A stretch of 64,000 bases of DNA from CAWCDJ01 sp963836015 (GTDB taxonomy: Bacteria > Acidobacteriota > Terriglobia > Bryobacterales > Bryobacteraceae): NCBI GenBank assembly GCA_963836015.1, contig CAWIIF010000004.1, positions 1,612,001 to 1,676,000 of the forward strand, written 5' to 3'. Below the pieces are notes generated by a model that saw only the letters and a list, made by a program, of their open reading frames with translations, did not search any database and was not told the origin of the DNA. Of this stretch, positions 1 to 8,600 are shown piece after piece. Position 1 is the first letter of the stretch. Every line of letters starts with the position of its first letter. Position numbers and translations under genes: made by a program.

Positions 1-631
1 TAATTACGCCGTCGAAGGGGGCGTAGACCTTCTGAAAGCGCTGTGTCTCTTCCAGTCGCCGCACGTTGAAGGCGGCGGAATCCACCATGGCCTTCTTGGC
101 TTGAAGATCCCCCATTTTGTCATCGACGTCCTGCTTCGCCACGGAATCGCTTTTGAAGAGCGATTGATAGCGCGCGGCGGTCGTCCGGGCGAGATCGTAG
201 TTGGCTTGGGAAGTGGCCAGGTCGGCTCGGGCCTGGTCGAGCTGGCGGTCCACTTCGGGGGTTTCGATCTCCGCCAGAAGCTGGCCGGCCTTGACATGCG
301 TGCCGATATCGAAATTCCACGACTTCAGATAGCCGCTGGTGCGGGCGTAAATCGGCGTGGCGACGTAAGCCTGGGCGTTGCCGGGCAGCACGATCTCTTC
401 GGCGGCCGCGCCGCGCTTGGGATGGATCACCGTTACGGTGGGAACGGCCATTTCCAGCGTCTCTTGTTTCAGCGTGCTCTGGGCGTGCACCCGCGATGCG
501 ATGCCGGTGGAGATGGCGTATGCAATGGCGCCCGCCAGTGCGCAGATTACAACCGCGATAGCGAGCCATGCGGCATTCGGAAGCCGGGGCGGCGGCTGGG
601 CGCCGGGGGCGGCAGCGTCCTTGCTAGTCAT
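1..631 (-). CDS. RND efflux periplasmic adaptor (HlyD/MFP family), C-terminal part beyond the left edge
   Basis: The open frame starts at an ATG complementary to 629-631 and runs off the left edge; 210 residues are visible. It has a cytoplasmic N-terminus, one membrane helix at about residues 19-36, then the start of a biotinyl-lipoyl domain (reads YLKSWNFDIGTHVKAGQLLA) and an alpha-helical hairpin (TPEVDRQLDQARADLATSQA). This order is that of membrane fusion proteins that link an RND pump to an outer-membrane channel. The start overlaps the stop of the permease gene by 8 bases, so the two are translationally coupled. An outer-membrane channel gene may follow to the left, outside the window. 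Confidence 0.9.
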   Translation of the reverse strand, partial: MTSKDAAAPGAQPPPRLPNAAWLAIAVVICALAGAIAYAISTGIASRVHAQSTLKQETLEMAVPTVTVIHPKRGAAAEEIVLPGNAQAYVATPIYARTSGYLKSWNFDIGTHVKAGQLLAEIETPEVDRQLDQARADLATSQANYDLARTTAARYQSLFKSDSVAKQDVDDKMGDLQAKKAMVDSAAFNVRRLEETQRFQKVYAPFDGVI

Positions 632-3600
632 GGATGGGAACCTCCGCCGGGGCGGGCCGGCGCCTGCCGTGCAGCAAGGCGAAGACAGCGGGGACGAAGA
701 CCAGGGTCGCGACGGTGGCGAACAGCAGGCCGCCGATGACGGCGCGGCCCAGAGGCGCATTCTGCTCGCCTCCTTCGCCCATCCCCAGCGCCATGGGTAC
801 CATGCCGATGATCATGGCGAGCGCGGTCATGATCACGGGGCGGAAGCGCGTGAAGCCGGCGGCCATCGCCGCCCCGACGGGATCGTGGGATTCGAGCAGG
901 GTCTCTTTGGCGAAACTGATCACCAGGATGCTGTTCGCGGTGGCCACGCCCATGCACATAATGGCGCCCATCATCGCGGGCACGCTGAGGGTCGTGTGGG
1001 TCATAAAGAGCATCAGAATAATGCCGGCCAGCGCGGCCGGCAGCGCAGTAATGATGATGAACGGGTCGAGCCACGACTGAAAATTGACGACGATCAGAAG
1101 ATACACCAGGACAATCGCGAAGATCAGGCCCGCCACCAGACCGGAGAACGATTTATGCATGGTGTCGATCTGCCCGCGGACCACCATCTCCGAGCCGCGC
1201 ACCAGGTTCTTGCGGTTGGCAGCGACGATCCGCTCTATCTCGGCGCCGACGCTCGCCAGGTCGCGGCCGTCCACGGCGCCGAAAATGTCGATGGTGCGCT
1301 GAATGTCGTAATGGTTCACGACGGCCATCCCGTTGCCGCGGCTGATGGACGTGACGTCGCTGAGGATCTCGGGCGTTCCGGTGCGTCCGGTGGTGAGCGG
1401 CAGATTGCGCAGCGCCTGCAGAGACTGGACGTCGTACTGCGGCGCCTGGGTGACCACGCTGTAGCTGACGCCGTTCTGCGGATTGAGCCAAAACGTAGGC
1501 TGCGTCTGGAAGCTGCCGCTGAGGGAGATCAGCAGGCTTTGAGCCACGTCGGACTGTGTGTAGCCGCTCTCGGCCGCTTTCGTGCGGTCGGTGAAGATGT
1601 GCAGCTTCGGCTGGTCGAAGGTCTGCTGGATGCGGAGATCGGCGATGCCGGGGATGCGGCGCATCTGGTTCATGATGCGGTCGGCCAGGTCGCGGTTGGC
1701 GGCCACGTTCTTGCCGACCAGCTGGACATCGATCGGGGCGGGAAACCCGAAGTTGAGAATCTGGCTGACGATGTCGTCGGGCAGGAAGTAGAAATCGGTG
1801 CCTGGAAACTCCCGCGGCAGACTGGCTCGCAGCGCGTGGACGAACTCTTCCGTGGGGCGGTGCTCCCTGGTGAGAGACACCATGATGTCGGCGTCGGCCG
1901 AGCCTATCGGCGCCGAGTTGCTGTAAATGGTATTGATGCTGCTATAGGGCAGCCCGATTTCATCCAGGATATTGAGCAACTGGTCACCGGGGATCTGCCG
2001 GCGGATGGATTTCTCCACCAGGTCGCAGATGCGGGCCGTCTCTTCGATGCGGGTGCCAGTCTTGGCGCGCAGATGCAATTTGAACTGCCCGGTGTCGGAG
2101 GCCGGGAAGAAATCCTGCCCGATCCACGGGTATAGCAGAAAGCTCGACAGGCAGGCGACCAGGAAGAGCGGCACCACTACGATCCGGCGGCGAACCAGCA
2201 CAGCAAGGACGGCCTGATAGGCATCGCGGAGATGATCGAACCCGTGCTCGAACGCTCGCTGGAGCAGAACCAGGGGATTGCGTGTAGGGCCGTGGTGCTG
2301 CAGCTTTAACAGGTACTTCGCCAGCGTCGGGACAAGGGTCCGCGATAAGCCGTAGGAAGCCAGCATGGCGAACACGACAGCTTCGGCCAGGGGCACAAAG
2401 AGGTAGCGCGCCACGCCGCTGAGGAAAAACATGGGCAGGAAAACGATGCAGATGCAGAGAGTGGAAACCAGCGCGGGTACGGCGATCTGCGACGCTCCGT
2501 CGAGGATTGCCCTCTCGATCTCCTTGCCTTCATCCAGGTTGCGGTTGACATTTTCGATCTCCACCGTGGCGTCGTCCACCAGAATTCCCACGGCCAGCGC
2601 GAGGCCTCCCAGCGTCATGATGTTGATGGTTTCGTGCAGGAAGCTGAGCACGATAATGGACGTCAAAATAGACAGCGGAATGGAGACCGCGATGATCAAA
2701 GTGCTGCGCCAGCTTCCGAGAAACAACAGAATCATCAAGCCGGTGAGGCACGCGGCGATGACGGCTTCGCGAATCACCCCGTTGATGGAAGCGCGCACGA
2801 AGATGGATTGATCGGCCAGGGGCTGCATTTTCAATTCGGGCGGCAGCGTGGCGGCGACCGCCGGCAGCAGCTTGCGGACTCCGTCCACCACGGAGAGAGT
2901 GGAAGCGTTCCCGGACTTCATCACCGTGAGCAGAACCGCGCGGCGTCCATCCTGGCGGACAATATTGGTCTGTGGCGAGTAGCCGTCGCGCACGTGGCCG
3001 ACATCGCGGATGTAGATCGGTGAGCCGTTCACGATCTTGACCGGGAAGTCGTTGAAAGCCTCCACCGTTTCGGGGCTCGAATTCAGGTCCACATCGTATT
3101 CGAACTGGCCGATCTTCGAGGTGCCCGCCGGAATAATGAGGTTCTGGTTGGCTATGGCCCTGGTGACGTCGGCAGGCGAAAGCCCTTTGGCCTGCATCGC
3201 CGCGGGGTTGATATCGACCATGATCTGGCGCTGCTTGCCGCCATACGGATAAGGGATCGCGCATCCGGGGATGGTTACCAGGCGCGTGCGGATGAAGTTG
3301 ACGCCGTAGTCGAACAACGACTGTTCGCTGAGTCCCCGCCCGGAGAGTCCGAGCTGGATGATCGGCACGCTCGACGCATTGTAGGTGAGAAGAAACGGCG
3401 GAACTGCGCCAGGCGGCAATTGCCGGAGGATTGGCTGCGAAATGGCGCTCACCTGGGCCACCGCCGCGTTTATATCGGCACCGGGCTGAAAGAAGACCTT
3501 GATGATCGCGCGGCCGTTGATCGACTGCGATTCGATGTGCTCGATATCGTTGACCGTCGTGGTCAGCGAACGTTCGTAAATGGAAGTGATGCGCTCTTCC

Positions 3601-3776
3601 ATCTCCTGGGCGTTCAGGCCTGTGTAGTTGAAGGCCGCCGCGATTACCGGAATATCGATGTTGGGGAAGATGTCGGTGGGAGTGCGCAGGATGACGACCG
3701 GCGCCAGAATCAGGATCAACAATGCCAGTACGATGAACGTGTAGGGCCGCGCCAGTGCAACTCGTACGATCCACAT
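624..3776 (-). CDS. RND multidrug/solute efflux permease (AcrB-like)
   Basis: This 1050-residue inner-membrane protein has the usual RND length and layout: a first helix at about residues 10-30, a periplasmic porter domain, helices at about 335-500, a second porter domain and a C-terminal helix bundle. The paired aspartates of the proton relay are present in TM4 (GILVDDATVEIENV, D401-D402). The TM10 lysine of AcrB (GLSAKNA) is replaced in the segment GVATANSILVISF, where an alanine occupies the lysine position. It is expected to export drugs or lipophilic compounds as a trimer with the overlapping adaptor gene. The divergent TetR gene 91 bp away is the likely repressor. Substrate is not predictable. 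Confidence 0.93.
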   Translation of the reverse strand: MWIVRVALARPYTFIVLALLILILAPVVILRTPTDIFPNIDIPVIAAAFNYTGLNAQEMEERITSIYERSLTTTVNDIEHIESQSINGRAIIKVFFQPGADINAAVAQVSAISQPILRQLPPGAVPPFLLTYNASSVPIIQLGLSGRGLSEQSLFDYGVNFIRTRLVTIPGCAIPYPYGGKQRQIMVDINPAAMQAKGLSPADVTRAIANQNLIIPAGTSKIGQFEYDVDLNSSPETVEAFNDFPVKIVNGSPIYIRDVGHVRDGYSPQTNIVRQDGRRAVLLTVMKSGNASTLSVVDGVRKLLPAVAATLPPELKMQPLADQSIFVRASINGVIREAVIAACLTGLMILLFLGSWRSTLIIAVSIPLSILTSIIVLSFLHETINIMTLGGLALAVGILVDDATVEIENVNRNLDEGKEIERAILDGASQIAVPALVSTLCICIVFLPMFFLSGVARYLFVPLAEAVVFAMLASYGLSRTLVPTLAKYLLKLQHHGPTRNPLVLLQRAFEHGFDHLRDAYQAVLAVLVRRRIVVVPLFLVACLSSFLLYPWIGQDFFPASDTGQFKLHLRAKTGTRIEETARICDLVEKSIRRQIPGDQLLNILDEIGLPYSSINTIYSNSAPIGSADADIMVSLTREHRPTEEFVHALRASLPREFPGTDFYFLPDDIVSQILNFGFPAPIDVQLVGKNVAANRDLADRIMNQMRRIPGIADLRIQQTFDQPKLHIFTDRTKAAESGYTQSDVAQSLLISLSGSFQTQPTFWLNPQNGVSYSVVTQAPQYDVQSLQALRNLPLTTGRTGTPEILSDVTSISRGNGMAVVNHYDIQRTIDIFGAVDGRDLASVGAEIERIVAANRKNLVRGSEMVVRGQIDTMHKSFSGLVAGLIFAIVLVYLLIVVNFQSWLDPFIIITALPAALAGIILMLFMTHTTLSVPAMMGAIMCMGVATANSILVISFAKETLLESHDPVGAAMAAGFTRFRPVIMTALAMIIGMVPMALGMGEGGEQNAPLGRAVIGGLLFATVATLVFVPAVFALLHGRRRPAPAEVPIHD

Positions 3777-3802
3777 CCCTGGTCACTCCAAAACGAGCGC
3801 AT

Positions 3803-3826
3803 CGCCTGAAATAGTAGACACAGGCG
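3803..3826. promoter_or_regulatory. Candidate TetR operator in the RND/TetR divergent promoter
   Basis: A 6-bp inverted repeat, CGCCTG and CAGGCG with 12 bases between, lies in the 91-bp gap between the divergent permease and TetR genes. TetR-type repressors commonly bind such palindromes in shared promoters. The assignment is by position and symmetry only. Confidence 0.35.
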
Positions 3827-3867
3827 TTTCGTAATTCGTATATTCAGATTGTCGCACGGAGATAGCC

Positions 3868-4455
3868 ATGTCACCAAAACATGCGCGCGGGCGAGGCCGG
3901 CCGAGAGACGAGTCGGCGCGGCGAAGGATCCTCAAGGCGGCGTTGGACCTGATGGACGAGATGCCCTTCCCGCAGGTGACGGCCGAAGCCATCGCGGAGC
4001 GTGCCGGCACGAGCAAAGCCACGATCTACCGCTGGTGGCCGAACAAAGCGGCCGTGGTGATCGAGGCTTTCCGCGAGGCGATTGCGCCGGAGCTTCCGCT
4101 GCGGGATACGGGATCCCTACGCGACGATTTGACGACCCAGGTCCGAAACTTCGCGCGGGTTCTATCGGGCCGGGGCGGACGTATGCTGCGATCGTTTCTG
4201 GCGGCGTCCCAAAGCGATCCGGATCTGGCGGCGGCCTTCCGTTCCATCTGGAGCGACCCGCGGCGTAAGGAAGCCAAAGAGATGCTGCGGCAGAAGCAAG
4301 CCAGCGGGCAGTTGCGCAAGGACGCCGATCTCGACCTGGTGCTGGATTCTCTTTATGGTCCGCTGTATTACCGCTTCCTGGTCAAGAATGAGCATCCTTC
4401 CCAGAAGTATGCCGAAGCCTTGGCCGACCTGGTGATCCAGGGTCTCGCAATCTGA
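3868..4455 (+). CDS. TetR/AcrR family transcriptional regulator
   Basis: This 195-residue protein has an N-terminal TetR helix-turn-helix at about residues 15-62: RRRILKAALDL, then VTAEAIAERAGTSKATIYRW with the family's YRWWPNKAAV end. The remaining residues form a helical ligand-binding and dimerisation domain. The ATG at 3868 follows a GGAG Shine-Dalgarno at about 3858. It is divergent from the RND pump operon, the classical arrangement for a local pump repressor that is released by a pump substrate. Its stop lies 2 bases from the converging stop of the DUF4157 gene, so no terminator space exists between them. Confidence 0.9.
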   Translation: MSPKHARGRGRPRDESARRRILKAALDLMDEMPFPQVTAEAIAERAGTSKATIYRWWPNKAAVVIEAFREAIAPELPLRDTGSLRDDLTTQVRNFARVLSGRGGRMLRSFLAASQSDPDLAAAFRSIWSDPRRKEAKEMLRQKQASGQLRKDADLDLVLDSLYGPLYYRFLVKNEHPSQKYAEALADLVIQGLAI

Positions 4456-4457
4456 GC

Positions 4458-5690
4458 TCACTTCTCGGGTTTCGCGGGCTGGCTCGTGGCGCTTCCGCCT
4501 GAGGGTGCGGGAGTGGTGCTGCCGGATTTGCGGCTGCCTTTCAGGACATCAGCCAGCAACTGATTCGCAGTCTGCCAGTCAGGCGGCTTCTTTACGTATG
4601 CCTTCTGCCAGGACAACAGGTCGCCCGTGTTCTTGGAATGCGCGAATGCGTCCACGATTGTCAAATAGGGTTCTCGCTTGCCTTGAAAGAAAGCCTTGCC
4701 CACCAGATCTTCGCCGCCTGTGCCCAGCGCCGAAATCAATCCTTCCGCCAGTTTCAACTCGTCGCGGTAGGCGTGGCCCGGCTCTCCGAGAATCTGTTCC
4801 GTGAAATACTCCGTGACGCCCTCGTTATAGTTGTGCTTGAAGTCCTCCTGAAACCTGGTTTTCGAATTCAGATGCACCACCTCATGGACGGCGTCCTCGA
4901 AATTTGCCGCGACCACGGTTTGGCCCTTCATCACACCCGGTAGCCTGAGCTTGATCGGCTTCTTTTCAGCTCGATTGACAAAGCCCGGCACCTCGTTGAC
5001 ATCTTCGTCCGATTGCCCGTATTTCTTGTACAGACTCGCGAAGACCGCGGGAGACTGGGCTTCGAAATTGCCGGCCAGCGTCTTTAGATCCTTGGCGGGG
5101 ATGTAGTTCGTGATGGGGCTGGCAGCAATCGCCTTGTCGATAGTCGGTGCATCGCGGTCGCCGAACTGGTCATGGCCGTGTCCCTTGAGAATGGGAGCGC
5201 GGCGCACAACGGGGGCGGGGTCTTGTGCATGCTGCACCACGTGGGTGAGCTCGTGGGCCAGCAGCTTTCTGCCCTCAGGCGTTTCCGGCGCGTACTCGCC
5301 CTGGCCGAACGCGATGTGCCGGCCCAGCGTGAACGCGCGGGCGGACAGTCCGGACGCAGCCCGGCCGGCATCCTCATCGTGGTGAACGCGCACTTTGCCG
5401 AAATCGAACCCGAAACTCGATTCCATGAACGTCCGGGCGCCCGGGTCCAGCGGATGACCGGGTGAGCGCAGCAAGTCGCGGCCGGCGGGCTCTGGGACAC
5501 CGTCCAGACCGCGGGGCGCCGCAAGCTGGTTCTGCGCCGGAGGTGTGCCCATCACCCGTTCAGAGACACGGTCGGCTTCCCGCTCATGCGAGTCTCCGGG
5601 GTGGCCGACCGTCAGCGCGCCAGGCTTGGAAAGCATCGACGCCCGGCCCTCCGCGGCGGATCGATTCTGGCTCCTCCCAAAGATACGCAT
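4458..5690 (-). CDS. DUF4157 metallopeptidase of the eCIS locus, possible cargo, with a second zincin motif
   Basis: This is the last gene of the eCIS operon (410 residues, 9 bases after the DUF6519 gene). Residues about 15-155 are a DUF4157 domain, from the KPGALTVGHPGDSHEREADR signature to the metalloprotease-like LLAHELTHVVQH (HELTH, 146-150). DUF4157 is a common marker of eCIS loci and often sits at the N-terminus of putative effectors. The C-terminal half carries a second motif, HEVVH at 269-273, followed at 290-294 by EGVTE, an arrangement like a gluzincin HExxH plus downstream glutamate. The last ~25 residues are a low-complexity Pro/Ser/Thr tail. There is no signal peptide, as expected for a protein loaded into a particle in the cytoplasm. 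Being an effector is inference from family and position. Confidence 0.85.
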   Translation of the reverse strand: MRIFGRSQNRSAAEGRASMLSKPGALTVGHPGDSHEREADRVSERVMGTPPAQNQLAAPRGLDGVPEPAGRDLLRSPGHPLDPGARTFMESSFGFDFGKVRVHHDEDAGRAASGLSARAFTLGRHIAFGQGEYAPETPEGRKLLAHELTHVVQHAQDPAPVVRRAPILKGHGHDQFGDRDAPTIDKAIAASPITNYIPAKDLKTLAGNFEAQSPAVFASLYKKYGQSDEDVNEVPGFVNRAEKKPIKLRLPGVMKGQTVVAANFEDAVHEVVHLNSKTRFQEDFKHNYNEGVTEYFTEQILGEPGHAYRDELKLAEGLISALGTGGEDLVGKAFFQGKREPYLTIVDAFAHSKNTGDLLSWQKAYVKKPPDWQTANQLLADVLKGSRKSGSTTPAPSGGSATSQPAKPEK

Positions 5691-5699
5691 CCGGCGGCC

Positions 5700-8600
5700 C
5701 TAGGGAACGGTGAAGAGGTTCAGCGCCTGCGAAACATCCGTGAAGCGCGGAACCGGATCGCTTTGCGACGCGGAGCCAACCGTACTGATGGGCCCGAGAT
5801 TGAGATGAACCGTCGCGGTGACGGCCGCTGGAAGCGCGGAGCCGGGAGCCATCGCCAGGACCACGCCGAATTGCAAGATCTGTTGCTGCCCTGGCTGCGG
5901 GGGCCCCACCCACTCCCAAATCGCCTGGGCACTTGCGGGGGCCAGCCCGCTCTGGGTCGGTACCAGGCCGATAGGGATTCCCGCGGTCTGCCCGCTGGTT
6001 TTCCCGCCGGTCCCCAGCGGAACTCCGCCCGGCGTCTTGCCTGCCTGCGACGTCGGGAAGACCAGGACGGCCCGCGCCGGCGGATTATCCGGGTCATTAT
6101 TCTGCAGCCCGCCTGGCGGCACATCGCGCGTTGTGACGAAGACTAGAACGTTGGGCGGAACATTCTGGAAGCGCGCCACGAACTGTGTGCCCTGGTCGGC
6201 GTGGCCCATAAATACGTTGATCGGTGGAGCGCCCGGCACGAGTTGCAGCCCGGTGCCGTCGAATGACTCCTCCGCGGTGTAGGGCACGCCGGGAATGAAG
6301 TTCTGCTTGGCTGTTGCAGGCTTGAATGCCCCTGGCATCGCCCCGGTGAACTGCAGCATGACGTTGATGACCCCTGTAGCGGCAGGGTTGGACACCAGCG
6401 CGGGGTTCACGCCCGCACTGGGGTTGATCGTGAAGATTCCGCCGGTCGCGGAGGTGCTGAGAACGGCAACGGAAGTAGACGGGTCGGCCACACCCACGGT
6501 AACCGGCGCCGTCGTGGTGAGCGGAAGAGCTTTCGTATCGCTTACCGAAAGGACGGCCAGGAACTGGAGGCTCCCGGTGCCGGACGAAATAGCCACAGTC
6601 CCGTTGATTCGGAGGTTGGTGATCCGCAGCACGCGCGAGCCTGTGCCCGGAGGGTCAATCGGGACACCGAAAAATGTCACCGAGTTGCCGGCGGACGGGC
6701 TGGTCTGACCAACGATGATGTTGGGCGCCTGGCCGTCCTTGAAGTCGATGCCGCTGCTGCCTCCCACCCCCACCGGCGCGGGCTGCGTCGGGAGCGTGTT
6801 CAGCTTGCCGCTGCCGGGAGGGCTGGAGGGCTCGTCGATCAGCAGCACGGCATCCAGTAACACGGCTGGAGTTCCCGCGAACAGACGGCTCGTCACACCC
6901 GTATTCATAGTCACCGTAATGTTGACCAGCGGAACCGCCGCTCCCGCCGGAGTGGGCACCCCTCCCGTGCCGGTAATCACGATGTCGGACACCACCTCCG
7001 TAAGTCCTTCGCCCCGGAGGAGTGCAGGAACGACCGGATTCACGGTGAAGCTGAGCGGGGCATTGGGCGCCAGGAAGAGCCAGCTCTCGAAATCGCTCGC
7101 GCGCATGCCGGCGCCGGATGGAAGCACTAGGGACGTCATGGTGGTGCCGTCCGCCCGTTGGCCGTCGAGCTGCCCGAATGCTTGGCCGTCCAGATAGACG
7201 AGTTGCCCCCCTGACTTAGTCCAGATGAAATGACCCTTCAAAGTCACCCGGATGCGGAACTGCACCGCGTTGGCGAAGGCGGAAGGCAGGCTGAAACCGG
7301 TCGGCGGCGTCCAGGTGATGACGCTCGAGGAAGTAACCGTTGGAGTTCCTGGAATGATCTCGCTGATGAACAACGCGGTCTGTCCCGTTAGCGGCGCCTC
7401 CAGCGTTACGATCACCGTGGAAGAGGTAACCGAGCTGGGGGTGGGAGCCCCGTCGAGCGCGACCTGCAAGCCCTGCAGAAACGTGCCCAGCGTCATGATG
7501 GCATCATTGGCCCAACTCGTCTTGGTCACGTGCAGGGCAGGCGGCGCCTGGGTTGACGAGGGCGGCCAGAACGTCCGGCAGTCGGTGAGCGTTACCAGGT
7601 TCAGGACGGGAAACGGAGGAGCCAGGGGTGTGGCCAGGTTGGTAAGGAACTGTGAGCTGACCTGGCTGGCGATGCCGCTCAAGGACAGATTGGCAAAGCG
7701 TTCGAGCGTCGCCGGCGAGCCTCCCGCCGCGGCGTAGACCACCTCGAGGTTGAAATTGCCCGCCGTTCCGGACGGGCTGGCCGAAAGCGCGAAATTCGGC
7801 GGCCAGTTCGCGGCAGCGTTGGTCTGCAGCGTCAGGAAGGGGATGGGAGGGTTGCTGGTGTCGGTCAGTTGGAGAGTCCCCGTGGCGGGCAGCGGGGAGC
7901 CGGCCGAAAAGGCAACCGAAAAGACCGGCGTCTTCGATGGCGGCACAAACGGCCCGGGGGCACTTACAAAGTTCGAGGACTTGAGCACCAACGGCGCGAA
8001 ATTGGGAGCGGCCGGATCCAACGAGAGGTTAGTGAACGACTCCACCGTGACCGGGAGCGTCACGCCTTGTCCGGCGGCCGGGTTGTAGATCACCTCGAGG
8101 TCGAAATTCACCGGATTTACACCGTTTGCGCGAGTCGCCACTGCGAAATTTGCCGGCCATGCGCCGGTATCGGTGGCCTGGAAATTGAGGAAGCCGATGG
8201 GCGGCTGGCTTCGGTCCTGGAGCGTCAGGGTCCCTTTGCCGGAAAGCTTAACGCTCGACAGTCCCATCACGGCCAGGCGGGCATAGTGGTGATGGATGCC
8301 TCGCGGCGGCGCCTGGGACAGAAATTCCACCGTGCCGTCGGTAGCCCGTGCGGCGAAGTCCCAATAGTCGCCGCTCTTGAATGTCCTGGCATTGGGAACC
8401 AGGCCAAATGTCACCGTGACCCCGTTTTCCAGAAGCAGAGTGGTGCCGGCGGACGGAACCGGAATATCGCCGGTGCTTCCCGCGGCGTTCAAGTCCACCC
8501 AAACGGTGACGCCATCGCTTTGGAACACCTTGCCGCCCTGGTCCCAGCGAGTCAGGCGCGTATGGCGTGATGGATCGGTCAGGCCGGTAGAGTCCACCGG

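Noticed and set aside
378..2135. Long plus-strand reading frame opposite the RND permease
   Set aside because: It is antisense to a full-length, motif-complete permease and its translation is His/Gly/Asp-rich low-complexity; GC-rich DNA produces such shadow frames.
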